A stretch of 64,000 nt of DNA from Zygnema cylindricum (GCA_037447655.1 JBBHKE010000653.1:111745-175744), one strand, 5' to 3'. Positions 21,206-33,700 are shown, counted from the first letter of the stretch. Made by a program: numbers and translations. Notes: a model not told the origin generated them from the letters alone.

Positions 21206-22299
21206 TGTTGAAATTAATAGATTTCTAGAGTATTTTCTAGGTTTAAATATGTTAGTATAAAAAAAAGAAAAGGACGGGCAGCCTGCCTCCACCTCCTCTC
21301 TCTAGCCGCGATACTTGTTGTTGTCACTGAATGATAGAGAGGGTGGTTGATCTATGACAGCCCCCATACTTGTTGTAGTCACTGAAAGATAGAGAGGGTG
21401 GTTGATCCATGGCTGCCTTAGTTCAACAAGCAATTATTTTTAGTAGGTTACTAAAAATATTACTTGACGGACCCGGGATTTGATCCCATTACCAACGGTT
21501 CATCAAGTTGGCCGATAGCGGTCAGCTTTATCGTATTAGACTATGACCAATGCTAAATGTTATAGTATCTGATAGATATATATTTATTTAGCGAGGAACA
21601 AATCCATTTAACTAAAACTGTGTACGGCATGCATAGATACAGTTTTATGAAAGTACAAAGTACGATTCTATTTCAAAAAGGATACAACGCAATTTGTTTC
21701 GACAACGAAACAAATGTCGCGCAAGTATTTATAACGACTAAGATTGCATCCCGCTGCAAATCCAACGACTCACATCATCGCCGAAATAGCGGAGTGGTCA
21801 CTTTCACGTTTTGTGACGTGGCATGACCTGGAGCCACGTGGAGAGATGACATTCAATCATAGGAATTCCGAGGAATGTACGGACGAGTGAAAAACAGACA
21901 CGCGTGTGCTTAATATCCTTGTCGTACATAGGCCGTACAAAAGGTAAACTGACAGTAGTACTTTTTGGTACGGTACAGTAATCAAATTGGTCCGTACTTC
22001 AGTAGATAGAAGTTATTAGAGGGAATCAGGACTTAGAAAATTTTGGTAGGCAGTCACCTCTCTTCCTTTGAGAGTTTGTATAAATTGGCATTTTTACTGC
22101 CTCCTAACTCATCGGCTGGTTGGCCGTTTTCAGTGATTCTTTTTGCTACCAACTCAAGGGAGTCGAGGCTGCATAGGGGTGCACTCAAATTGTCATTTTG
22201 TCTTCCTGGACAGCAGTGGTTGTGGCTTGAAGTGGGTTAGTTAAATACTATCTAGAGGCTTCCTGTATTTTGTGGTCCAATGGAGGACACAGAATTGCA
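21206..22299 (+). repeat. Copia-B 3' LTR with 55-bp internal duplication
   Basis: It is 1,094 bp, longer than its 5' partner because the segment around ATACTTGTTGTAGTCACTGA is tandemly duplicated (about 21305-21415). It ends ATTGCA. The tRNA-like hairpin at 21466 has lost inner-stem pairing. Confidence 0.88.
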
Positions 22300-22868
22300 C
22301 GTACCATGTACCTGCGTACAATGTAATTACGACAAAACTTTTATACTTTTTGCAGACGCCAGTCTGTACGCTAGCTCATTTTTTAGGGTTCTAGTTTTCG
22401 AACATAATGAAAGTCCTTTTAGAGAAATAGCGTGACGAACAAAAGTTAACGAAAATAGCGTGACGAGGGAATGTTACGGAATTTTGTTTTATTTACGGTT
22501 GTATTTTCGAAACTTTGTGTCACGTGGAAATCTCAAGATTTTTCGTTGGTTTTCCATCATGACACGTAGTTTAATCGTCTAACGTGTTACAATTTTGTTT
22601 TTCTGTATTTCCCAACCGACCTCCTCGAGGTGGGTTCACAGTTACAGAAAAAAATGAAGCTAACTCCTCGCAGATGATTATCCGACGGCCAGTATTACCT
22701 CTAAGACCTTCGGAGAGTATCGCAAGATTCTCCGTAATGTTGTTTTTCGTATAAAAACAAAATAGCGGTACGATTTGGTACGGAGGGTCGCGGATTTTTG
22801 TAAACTACACCACTTTTTGCCTGATGGAACGTCACCCTTACTCAATTAGCGATTGGCGGTGTACTGTA

Positions 22869-23076
22869 CACCGCGAATCGCTATTAGGGTTAATCACGCT
22901 AATTCAACGCCCTTAGATTTTTACCCAAATTCTTAAATAAATTGATGAAAAAAACCATTAAAAACAAATTAGAGCAAGTGATTTCCTTGAAAATCCCCAA
23001 GTATCCAATTAACATTAATCAGACTAATTGTTTTTTATCACTAAATTTATGTTAACGCTAATATCGTTTTGCGGTG
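22869..23076. mobile_element. TA-flanked MITE (CACCGCGAATCG family)
   Basis: Termini CACCGCGAATCGCTATTAGG and (reverse complement) CACCGCAAAACGATATTAGC are flanked by TA at 22867-22868 and 23077-23078. It is 208 bp with no ORF. Its left end lies three bases (CTG) from an oppositely oriented family terminus, ATTAGCGATTGGCGGTG, which ends at 22861. Confidence 0.7.
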
Positions 23077-23092
23077 TACTTACAAGTTATAA

Positions 23093-24042
23093 GGGGGTGT
23101 CCCCATGTAATCAATACTTTGATGAAGTATTTTGGACTGTAGTGAAGATTCTCCGTACTACTTTGAAGAGCATCCCAATGTGCGAAAATGAAATCGAAAC
23201 TTTGACATGTGACGTTTGTAGACGTAGGTTTATCTTGTGACGATTGAAGGCGATTAACAAATTTCCAAACGATTAGTGACGCCAACAAAAACAACGACAG
23301 TAGTAGACGTCTAGATTTTTGTGAAATCGCAGACGTTTAGGGTTTGGTGACATTATGATGTCACGCTCACTCGTGACAACGTCGACATCAAAATTCAAGA
23401 ACTCCCCGCCATGGTTTTCTGATTTCGTTTTTTCGACTTTTTTCACTCGATTTGCCATTGAAAAAAACTTTGAAAATTGTAAAAAATAATAGAAATCAGA
23501 GATCTTTCATTTAATAACAATATTGTTGCGTCTCATTCTAAAAAGTGTGCGATGACAGTGATAGTGTGAGAGGGAGAGGGGAAAGACGACGACGACGACG
23601 TAAAATTTTGAAAAGGACCCATGGATGAAAGTGGAGGTCCGAGACACCTGCAATTTTTTTTCCGTACATGCGCGTAACGGGTACGGAGAAAAATAGCGAG
23701 GACTCTCTTTCGCCCTAAATTTTTCCCGCTCGCATGGCGTGTGCGTGGGTCCTTTTTCATTCCTTGCTTGGGTTGTATTTTAACTAAAAACACCCCCTCG
23801 AGGTGATTTTAAAATAAGTTTTTTTTTGGGCTGGATTCTCTTGCCCGGGGGTCGAAAAGGGGAAAACGTCAAAATACATTCACATGACGACAAACACCCC
23901 GTACATTCAAAGTATGAATTGACGTTCACTGTACTTTGGTTAAAACGATTTTCTTGTACGGCTAAAGTTTTGTCAAAGTTCCCTGAATTTTAGGGCAAAA
24001 AGACAGAGAAAAGAAGATACTTTAAAACATGGGGACACTCCC
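23093..24042. mobile_element. PIF/Harbinger-like non-autonomous element 1
   Basis: The left terminus GGGGGTGTCCCCATGT and right terminus (reverse complement GGGAGTGTCCCCATGT) are flanked by TAA at 23090-23092 and 24043-24045. It is 950 bp. The interior shares long blocks with element 2, including GGATTCTCTTGCCCGGGGGT near 23832 and CTATGTGCGAAAATGAAATC-like sequence near 23175. No transposase ORF is present. Confidence 0.75.
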
Positions 24043-24249
24043 TAAGGGTACGTCCTCGTGTAAGCGATACTTTGAAAAACAAATTAGGACTGTAGTGGAG
24101 TATTCCGTTCTACTTTGAAAAGCGTCCCTATGTGCGAAAATGAAATCGGAACTTTAAAATGTGACGGGTGTAGATGTGGGTAATAACTTGCGGCGATTGG
24201 AAACGACCACAAAACTTACTATGATTGATAACGTACGCAAAAATTACTA

Positions 24250-24790
24250 CACCGCGAATCGTTATTAGTGTCAAAGTCACTAATTTGGGTTCTTAAAATT
24301 TTATTTATTTTTTTCAAATTGGATACATGATATTAATTTGTCCTTGACGTTAATTAAAGTACCGTACAAAATAAAGTAAAGCTTGAAAGTACAATAAAAT
24401 ATAAATAGTGTGGTGTACGGTCGATGTCAGACCGTACATAACTGTACCTTTTCAAGTGAAAATTTACAAAAAATGAATTAAATCAGACGCGCAGTTATAA
24501 GAACGTGTGCTAAAAAAAGCGGGATTAGACTGACACGTAAATTAGTATAGCATGTACGGAAATTTTAACTTCGCGACGGGGTACGATTTCTAATATTTTG
24601 AACAGATACATATATTAATGTATATAATCGTACGGTGAATATTCCATTTTTGTTGTTCCCAAATTAGCATAAACGCCGAAATTAGAATACACATTGTTTT
24701 TTGAAAAATTTCAAATTTTTAATTAGCATCAATTACGGTAAATTTTCTTCAACACTATTTAAACTTTCACACTAATAACGATTCGCGGTG
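24250..24790. mobile_element. TA-flanked MITE, 541 bp, near-perfect termini
   Basis: Both ends read CACCGCGAATCGTTATTAGT inward, with TA at 24248-24249 and 24791-24792. The interior shares GTCAGACCGTACATAACTGT-like sequence with the 535-bp copy at 25815. There is no ORF. It is inserted inside PIF-like element 2. Confidence 0.82.
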
Positions 24791-24921
24791 TACGGTTGTA
24801 GACGTCTATAATACACGCGGCAATTAGTGACGTCTAAAAAACTAACGACGGATGTACACGTCTACAATGACAAATGGTGTTCAACTATTCACAACTCCCG
24901 CGACATCACGTGACATCTGTT

Positions 24922-25419
24922 GCATTCACACCGGAAATGGATGATGAATGAGATGATAAAATGAATGATCCGGTACCATTCATTTCGCAAAAAAACAAAA
25001 ACAGAGGCGCCAAACTGATCGACTGCTCGGTTGTCAACCTTTTGGGAGCGTAGCGACATACAAAATATACGATTTGGAGCGTAGCGACGGACAAAACATA
25101 CGGTCAAGTGCGTCAAAACTTGACAACCGTGGTAAGTCATCCTTTTTTTCGGATCCTATTTCGGAATGCAGAAATCCGACTTTGAAAAAACATGAAGTCG
25201 CACCCCGAATGATTCATCCGTACTGTAACGAAATTTTCGATGTACGATAGTTTGGTACGGAGGGATTTAAATAATTAGGCGCTTAATCTTACGGCAACAT
25301 GACTCACATCGCGATGTTTTAGTTGACGTGAGATGACGTTAAGGGCGTTTCACGTCCAAACAAAACAAAAGGACATTCGTTTCCTCATCTCATTCATCAT
25401 CCATTTTCGGTGTGAATGC
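24922..25419. repeat. 35-bp inverted repeat around a 428-bp spacer
   Basis: The arm at 24922-24956 begins GCATTCACACC. The arm at 25385-25419 is its reverse complement with a single mismatch (34 of 35). Similarity continues weakly outward (CATCACG near both arms). This may be a further nested transposon or foldback element. I could not identify a target duplication. Confidence 0.7.
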
Positions 25420-25814
25420 ATCAATCGTGATGTTGACCGTGACGTTGTAGACATCAGACCACATTCGACCATCACTGTCCAACTTACTCCAACCCTACTA
25501 CCACTGTCACACTCCTACCCTACTACCACTGTCCAACTGACTCCTTTCCGCCTGCATGTTTTTACAAAACCAAGGAATTTTATACTTCGCAATTTCTTCC
25601 TTTTCCACACTTGATACAAAAGCTTTACTGAGAGATTTTTATGAGTGCTTTCATCGCAATTTTATAAAAACAATTTCAAAAGCATTACATTGTGCGAGGG
25701 TTTTGTAAGTGTCACGACCAGCTATATCTAGTACGTTTGGATCGCAAGGGTGGCCACTACCAATTAGCAAACTTCTTATTAGCAAGTAAGTTGAGAGAGA
25801 CATAACCACTACTA

Positions 25815-26349
25815 CACCGCCAATCGTTATTAGCGTTGTGTACGCTAATTCCGTCCCGCTTTTTTTTTTTTTATTCTCCATTAGTGTAGTTCATTCTATT
25901 TTTTTCTTTATTCTATTTAGGGTTATGTTCAGTACGTTGTGTAAATAGAGTGGAGTACGGTCAGTGTCAGACTGTACATAAATGTACCTTTTAAGTTAAA
26001 AAGTACAATAAATTTGTTTTAGTAACCGCGGACGCATGAGAATGTGCGTTCTAAAACGGCAAAAAAACCAAGTCGTAAAAAATCCCGCTCGCACATATTT
26101 GTCCGACAGCCGCGTTTCGACCGTGTGAATATACGATTTGTGTACGATTTGTCAGATTTTGTACGGAGACCTATATTAGTGTAAGCATGTTTGCGACCGA
26201 CAGTTATTTTTTCAAAGATCCAAATTACCATAACCAATCAGTTAGAATGTATGATTTTTTCCAAAATTTTCAAATTCTTAAATAGCGTACACCACGGTAA
26301 TTATTTTTATACGCTAAAAAAACTTACACGCTAATAACGATTGGCGGTG
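25815..26349. mobile_element. TA-flanked MITE, 535 bp, near-perfect termini
   Basis: Both ends read CACCGCCAATCGTTATTAGC inward, with TA at 25813-25814 and 26350-26351. It is the same family as the copy at 24250, sharing the interior block around GTACGGTC-GTGTCAGAC. It is nested in PIF-like element 2 and non-coding. Confidence 0.82.
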
Positions 26350-26795
26350 TACTCGGCGGATTTCACCTTGGGCGAAATGACGGTGGTTGCGAAAGACCCC
26401 TGGAAAAAAAAAACGTACAGTTCGCAAAGCGACAAATTGTTTTTTTTTTTATCCACCTAAAAATTTTCCACGCGTGTGGCGCGTGCGTGGGCCGTTTTGC
26501 ATTCGTTGTTTGGGCGGTACTTTCTCTGAAATCACCTCGCGAGGTGATTTTTGATAAAGTTTTTTGACTGGCTGGATTCTCTTGCCCGGGGGTCGAAAAA
26601 AGGAAAACGCCAAAATTTGTTAATTTGACGACAAACATGAAGTACATTCAAACTTCAAATTATCGACTTGACGTTTGCTGTACTTTTCAAGACTTGATTT
26701 TTTTGTACGGCTAAAGTTTTTCTCGTATGGAACTGCGTTTTGGGTGAAAACGACGAAATAAAGTCGATACTTTAACACATGGGGACGTACCCTAA

Positions 26796-27660
26796 GTCAT
26801 AACGATACACAATGTACTGCAAATGTTACCTTGCCGTACTTCTGTTTTCGCACGTTACTCGCACAAAATATCTGAACTAAATACTCGCACGTTTTGAGGC
26901 TACAGTACTTGAAGCATAGTTCAAAAAGTAGGTGAAAGTAGGCCCATACAATATGCCTATTGTATGCAAAACATACAATATAACCTTAAGACCCATATTG
27001 TATCTGAACCTATTCGGACCAAAAATTGAACCAATTAAAACATTCGGACCAAAAAAATTTATTTTCACCGTCAGATTCGGACGATCGGACGGCCGCTGAT
27101 CAAAGTAGCAATCTAAGAAGATCACATGAAAAGCCCATAACACAACTTACGATAAAGGCGCCGACCAAAGGCCTACCATAAAAACGCTACAGTACTTTTG
27201 AACTATGACTTGAAGTCTAACTTACAGCCACTATCTCGGTCCGTTTCTCCAGGAGGGGATGTGTTTATTAGCGAAGGAGAATTTTTAGGGTTGGCTCAAG
27301 TTAGGGTTAGCGACAGGGATAAATGTAAAGTGGAAGGAGAACGAATTCCACCGAGATACTCTTCGTATTTGCAGTTTTTCATATACTTGCAATTTTTCGC
27401 TTCTTGAAACAAATTTAACAAGGTCTTTTACAGTTTTTACGAGTTTTTCCGCTTACTTTTTTCTCTTTCACTCTCCCTCTACCTCTCTCTTGCACGTCAA
27501 CCGTCACACGCTCTCTCTTTATTTCCTTTCCTTTTTTCTTTCTATCATAAACTGAAAGAACTACAAAGACTCTAAAAAACCACAAGTTTATGTTGTTTTT
27601 TAGCCTACGTGAATTTTGAAAGCCACAAGGTGCTGTTTTTTTAGGTTTATGTGACCCTTG
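26796..27660 (+). promoter_or_regulatory. 5' flank of THO2, presumed promoter and leader
   Basis: No ORF of note is present. Two plant telo-box-like motifs (TTTAGGGTT at 27284 and TTAGGGTTAG at 27301) lie about 360 bp before the start codon. In plants such motifs occur in promoters of broadly expressed genes. A pyrimidine-rich stretch covers 27460-27545. The transcription start cannot be placed from sequence alone. Confidence 0.35.
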
Positions 27661-27798
27661 ATGGCTGTTTTTCGTCACACGGAGACAGTTTACATCAGTG
27701 AGGACAGGGTCCAGGAATGGAAGGCCACAAGTCAGGCCAAAAAAATGGCTCAAAAAGTGAATCCCACGCGATTTGCTTACGAGCTTTGCTGGACTATG
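27661..27798 (+). CDS. THO2: THO2 exon 1
   Basis: It contains the start codon. The product runs through VYISEDRVQEWK to YELCWTM, as in the plant THO2 N-terminus. Donor ATG|GTGAGC, phase 0. Confidence 0.8.
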
Positions 27799-30700
27799 GT
27801 GAGCTCATATCTCCTCTTCGCCTCTTCCTCTCTTCCTCTCCCTCCTTTTTCCCGTTTTTACTCGTTTCTTTCTTTTTTTCCCCTCTTTCTCTCCTTTTTA
27901 TCCCCTTTTCTCCTGTTTTTCTCATTTCTCTTCTTCCTTCCCCCCTCTTCGCCTTTTTTATCCTCTCTCTCTTCCACTCTGTCGCTAAGAAAAACCTTTT
28001 GGCTTACAATTCGGTAATTTTTGTTTTCCGAAAACAAAAAATTGACAGGTTGTCTCCTTTTATTAATAATTTTTATCTTTTACAAGAACAAGAATACTAC
28101 CATTGTTACGAGGATAATAATTATTATCATTATTATTTTATAAGGATTATGATTATTATAGTTATTCTCATTCTCATAAGGATAATGTTATTATTATTAG
28201 ATCAGTAATTATTATCTTTATTATAAGGATAATAATTATTATAACTATTAAAGGATACTAATTATTATTACTGTTATAGGGATTCTATTTATTGTCATTC
28301 TTATAACTTACAACTCTTTACAAAAGCCACATTTTTTTTGCTCGATTTTGTTCAAGCTCTACAAAGGTCATAAACTATAGGGCATAAATATTAGGGCATT
28401 GTAGTGCATAAATTTGAGGGCATACACAGTAGGGTATAAATACTAGGGCATAGAGGGTATAAATACTAGGGTATAGATTACATGGCATAAATTATAGGGC
28501 ATAAATAATATGGCATGAATTGTTTGCCTGTCAATTTTATTGCCATCAATGAATTGTTCTTCTCTTCTGTCTACTCTTTCCTCTACCCTCCTCCCGATCT
28601 CCCCCTCTTCTCCATTCATTTTTGTCCTCTCTCCTCTCTTTTGATTATTCTCTCCTCTCTTTGCTCTCTCTCCTTTCCCCTCTTCTCGCTCTCTTCTCAA
28701 TATGGTCCCTCACCTTTCCTCTTCCCTCTCTTCCTTAGTCTTTTTCCTCAACTTTTTTTTTCCTTCAAGGGTGTCTATCTCCTATGTTGCAAAATGCATT
28801 TTTGTAGACTCATTTGCTAGAATTGAACGAAAGGGGGAGGAGAGGAAGTGAGGGAAAAGCATGAATCGGATGGGTAGTAGGACTAGGAGGAAATGGAAAG
28901 AGTGCTTGGGGAGGAAGGAGGATGGGGGAGGAGTGAGGGAGGTGTGAGGAATAGTGAGGAAGTGAGTTGGTCGGTGGGTTAGGAGGCAAGGGAGAGTGGA
29001 GAGTCGAGAGGAGAGGGAGGGATGGAGGAGATGGGATTGGAGTGGAGAGTGTTTGAGGAAAGAGGGAACGGTGGGAGCTAGAGAGGAAGGTCGAAAAGTT
29101 GAGGGAGAGAGAGAAGCGGGATTGTGAGGAGAAATAAGGATTAGGGAGAGATTAGCGAAAGTGGAGTCATGCCAAAGGACATTTCTCTTTTTGGTGATAA
29201 TTTTTCACTTTCGTGTTTCATGAATTCATGTCACTAATGTATTTGCAATGTAAATTCATTCTTAATACTTTTGGTAAGACTTGGGTTTTGGGCTGGTGAT
29301 TTTTTTTTTTGTGTGCACATTTGATTTGTTGATTGGTCCATTTTTTTGTCGTTTTCCTCAGGTTAAAGGAGACCTGCCATATACAAAGTGCAGAGTGGCA
29401 CTAGAAGCCGCAGATCTTTTGGGCTCCACTTCTATTATTCCTCCTGAGGAAACAGCTTCAATTCTCGCGGATACGGTAGCCCACATGGGTCAAGAGGTAA
29501 GGTTCACATTTTCTTGATTCTCGATGGACATTTTCTTTGTAAGCATTTGTGCTTTTGGAATCATTATTTTTTGTGCTTTTTCTAATCATTTTTGTTTTTT
29601 GATACCGAGGCATGGATTGGCACCATGGTGTTCATTATGGGTCAAATGGTAAGGTTTATCTATCTATTCTTCATGGACATTTTCTTTTGTAAGCATTTGG
29701 CTTTTTTGTAACCATTTGTGTTTTCTGATGGATTGGACCACATGGTGTCCCATGAGGGTCAAGCAGTACGAAGCCCAATTCGCTGATATGGTCATTCTTT
29801 TGATTTTAGTTTTGATATAGTCAAGTAATTTTCAAAAATATGGTGGAATTTCAAATTCCATGCAGCTATTGGAATATTGTATGCTTTATTATGGTGCACT
29901 CAAAGCTTTGTTTGAGGGACCAACCCTCCAAGTTGGGTTGTTTTGGATCGTTTTTTTCAATGCAACCATATACCAGTTTGACATGCGTTTGATATGTCAT
30001 TATATCTTTCATTATAAGCTTCAATATAAGTTCCCATTGGAGGTTTGATAAAAGTTTCAGTAGAAGTTTCAATACAAATATCAGCATAAGTTTCAATAAG
30101 TTTTCAAAACAATGTAAAATTATAAGTTTCAACACAAGTTTCAATGTACATTTCTGTTGTGCATTGGATTGATGCTGTCTTTAAGAGGGAGGAAAAAAAA
30201 GAGTCTGAAAATTAATTTGGCTCAGATATGCGCTTGTCTTCAGTTCTAGGTTTGTAATCAGTTCGATCATTTATTTGTTTCCATTCCATTCTTCCATTTC
30301 CTTCCTTTCTCATCCTCCTTCTTCAAAGTGATTTTCCTTGTCTTTCTCCACTTTACCAGCCACTCCACTCCCTGTCCCCTCTCCCCCTCCTTCACCCTCC
30401 CTCCCTCTCTCCCTCTCTCCCCTCCCACCCTCTCCACCTCTCCCCCTCCCTCTCCCTCTCCCTCTCCCTCTCCCTGTCAGATAGCAGGGATACATGTATT
30501 GTAACTATTGTTATCATTTTTGTTGTTTCCTGTCTTTCTATTTATGTTTGCAGTTGCCAACACCTGGGGAACTTCGATCACGACTCATAGACATGGTAAA
30601 GTTGATCACTTGACCTCATAATTTTGTAATCAGATATAATTGTCTGGTTATGATTTTGTGGTTATAGTTGTCTGGTTATAATTGTCTGGTTATATTGTTT

Positions 30701-33665
30701 GGCTATAACTGTCTGTTTATAATTGTGTGGTTATAATCGTCTGGTTATATTGTCTGGTTACAAGTGTCTGGTTATATTGGCTGGTTATAATTGTGTGGTT
30801 ATAATTTTTTGGTTATAATTCAAGGGCTATATTGTTTGGTTATATTGTCCGTTTATATTGTCTAGTTATCCTGGGCAGTTGTATGACATAAATTTTTTAG
30901 GCGGTAAGGTGTCCTTTATTTATTTTTTTCCAAGAGAAAAGTTATAAATTCAAGACATAGCACATAAATACTAACTTTTCTAAGAGATTTGTATCCTTTT
31001 TTACTTTTTTCTGACAGAAAAATGTAATGTATTGCTTTAATTAGGCCAAGTCCAACATGGGCAAACGTTTTCTCCATTTACTATTGATGTCCATTGTTAT
31101 CTCTCTCTCCACACTCTCTCTCTATTCGAGGCCCTCTCCCCATCTCTCCACCTCCATCTCCCGCCCTCTCTGTCTTCCTCTCTCTCTTCTCTCCTCTCCC
31201 TTCTGTCTCCTCTTATTGCCTCTCTCCTCTTTTTTCCTCTCTTTCCTCTGTTTCCTATCTCTCTCTTTTCCCTCCAGCCCCCTCTTTCTTTTTTTATGTT
31301 CTGTTTTGATTTAAATAAGGAAACACACCATGACTGCATTACTTGTCAAGTTGGTAACTATCAAATTTGAATTTGTCATTTCAATGAAATTTTACAGTCG
31401 TTAATGGTGAAAAAATAGTTTTTTTAATTGCAATTTAACTTTTACTATATTTGTTTCTCCGTCCATGTGAAATCAGAATTAGAGAGGTTGTAATTGGCAC
31501 AATTTGAGTCGGAACTAAATGTAGTAGAAAAGGTACCACCCAATTTTTTTGAAGTATTTGTTTGTTGTTGTAAAATTTAATTTTAAAGATATAAAGTGGA
31601 TGCATAAAACTAATTTTGTAAGTGATCGGGTGATTTTTTTTCCAGTTTCCGAGTATTTCCGCCACCTATCAGTCCCACCCTGGTTTTTCCTTGGCCCAGA
31701 GGTTTATATCTCTAGCATTTTGAAAGTTTATGTTTATGTTCAAAATATATTAATGTAAAGTTGGTAGGCCAGTATTCGATATGACAAAGTTCGCATTATA
31801 GTGATATGGGAATCATACATCATATCCATCGTGGGAACTTTGAAATGGATGGTAACACATCTTTTTTATTTTGTTTGCCTCCCTCCCTCCCTCCCTCCCT
31901 CCCTCCCTTTTACCTCCTTTCTCTCTCCCGCTCTCCCTCTCCCCCTCTTTCTCTCTCTATTGTCGCAGACAAAGTGGATGACCAATTCAGGCGTGATTCC
32001 AATCCGATTGCTTCAAGAACGATGCGAGGTATTCAAATTCAGTTCTTTCTCTCCCCCTCTTCTTCACCTTTTATTTCTAATAGCGTTAGCGAATTATTAA
32101 TGTTATTACTTTATTAGAACTAACTACTCTAAATTATCTTCTGTGACGTGGCTCATTATGTCCACTTAAGTGAATAGTTTTATATGCTCTAATTCATGAC
32201 TTGGGGTTGGAAATAACACTCACTCAAATTCACGTTATTAACTCAAATAGTGATGGGTGGTGTACTGATTCTGATTGTTGTATTGATCTTGGAGGTATTC
32301 AGGAAGAGTTTCTCCATGAGGCGGAAATGTGGAAGTTAGACCCCACGGAGTTCAAGAGAAAAGCGGTAAGGTTCAAAAACCCTTTAAAACCCCATAGAAA
32401 ACCTCTTAAAAATCTGAAAAAACTTAAAAAAACCTTAAAAAACTCTGAAAACCCCACAGAATTTAGAAGTAAAACTGCAAGGCTTGCATCAGACACTGGG
32501 CTCAGTAGAGATTTGAAGGTTATGCAAGTATACATGTAAAAAATGGAAAATAGTGCATAATATATTGGACATCTAAATAGCTGCATACTCAAGTGGATAG
32601 CTATGTTCGACTTGAATATGAGGAGGATATGACTTCTAAACTCCATCATAAATTGGATAGATTTTGGTGTATATGATTTTTAAGTCGTTTTTTTAATTAC
32701 TCTTTCTTAAGATTTTTTTCTAGATGTTGGAGTTTATGCTAATATGAACTGCACAGATTCAATCTTACCGCTTCTATTTATTAAATCAAGTCTTTTATGG
32801 GGGCCTGTCTTTGCCAATTTTTTTAATTTTCCAATTCAAGTAACAATGCAATAGTGAAGGTTTCTTTTGGTCTATGCCAATTTGTTTTTAAAACCATTAT
32901 TAAAATACCTTAAAATGAAGAATCATTGTGTATAATAGAAAATCTATAGAAAGGAACAGTGTTTAGAGTTGATTTACAATAACTGATAAGTCTTGTTGAT
33001 AAGGTTTAGGAGACTGTTCTTTAGAAGCCAAAATGTAGCCAGCCTAAAAAACCCTGCAGCATGCAATTTTTCATTTTTCTTAAAGGAGACAAGTCATTTA
33101 CTTGTTATGTTTTAAGTTTACGCATTTTTTGTTGTATTTATTCAACTTTTTTTTGTGTTTATTAAATTTGCAGGTCAGGGTGAATACACGCCTCATTTAC
33201 ACGCAGACCAAGTTCAACCTTTTGAGGGAGGAGAGTGAAGGGTATAGCAAACTTGTAAGTGTTTTTTGTTTAAGGGAGGAGAGCTTCAAGTCAGATCGTG
33301 CCTTTTCTTCATTTAAATTTCAAAGGAAGTGTTTGGGCACATCCAAAAACGAAAAGAAAAAGGCATAATAATTGATAAGAAGGTGAAAGATACAAATTGA
33401 AGATTTTTTGGTCAGGTCAGTCAGTCCAATTATGCAGCCAGTTTCACAGCAACCATAAAGCACACAGGTTGAATATTTTATGTATATGAATAAATCTATA
33501 AATATATGAATATGTAAATGTATAAATATATTATTAAAGAACTAAACAAATATAGCCAATTTTACAGATGAACCAGTAGGCGATGGCAAAGCAACCATCG
33601 AGGGAATCTTGGAACTGGGAAAGAGGATCCATTTTGTAAAGCCTGCCTAGCTTTTAGAAGCTCAT

Positions 33666-33700
<35 letters not shown>

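Larger units (their letters stand above)
15853..22299 (+). mobile_element. Copia-B: full-length but inactivated Ty1/copia element
   Basis: LTRs lie at 15853-16891 and 21206-22299, beginning TGTTGAAAT. Flanks CGTAT (15848-15852) and CGTAC (22300-22304) are a target duplication with one change. The interior shows the diagnostic order Gag, protease region, integrase, reverse transcriptase, RNase H. Coding is broken by in-frame stops and at least four frameshifts. The LTRs differ at many positions and by a 55-bp duplication, so it is older than copia-A. It inserted into a TTA-flanked DNA transposon. Confidence 0.92.
15654..22837. mobile_element. PIF/Harbinger-like element split by copia-B
   Basis: The left terminus GGGTGAAGTTCCATC (15654) and right terminus (reverse complement GGGTGACGTTCCATC, ending 22837) are inverted repeats flanked by TTA at 15651-15653 and 22838-22840. 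A 3-bp TTA/TAA duplication with a GGG-starting terminus fits PIF/Harbinger-type elements. Removing copia-B and its target duplication leaves about 730 bp without an ORF, so it would be non-autonomous. Termini are short, so this is an inference. Confidence 0.5.
24046..26792. mobile_element. PIF/Harbinger-like non-autonomous element 2
   Basis: The termini GGGTACGTCCTCGTGT and (reverse complement) GGGTACGTCCCCATGT have TAA at 24043-24045 (shared with element 1) and 26793-26795. Both ends match element 1 (left about 24083-24172, right about 26520-26792). It is expanded by two nested MITEs (24250-24790 and 25815-26349) and by a middle section with a 35-bp inverted repeat. No transposase is recognised. 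Confidence 0.75.
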
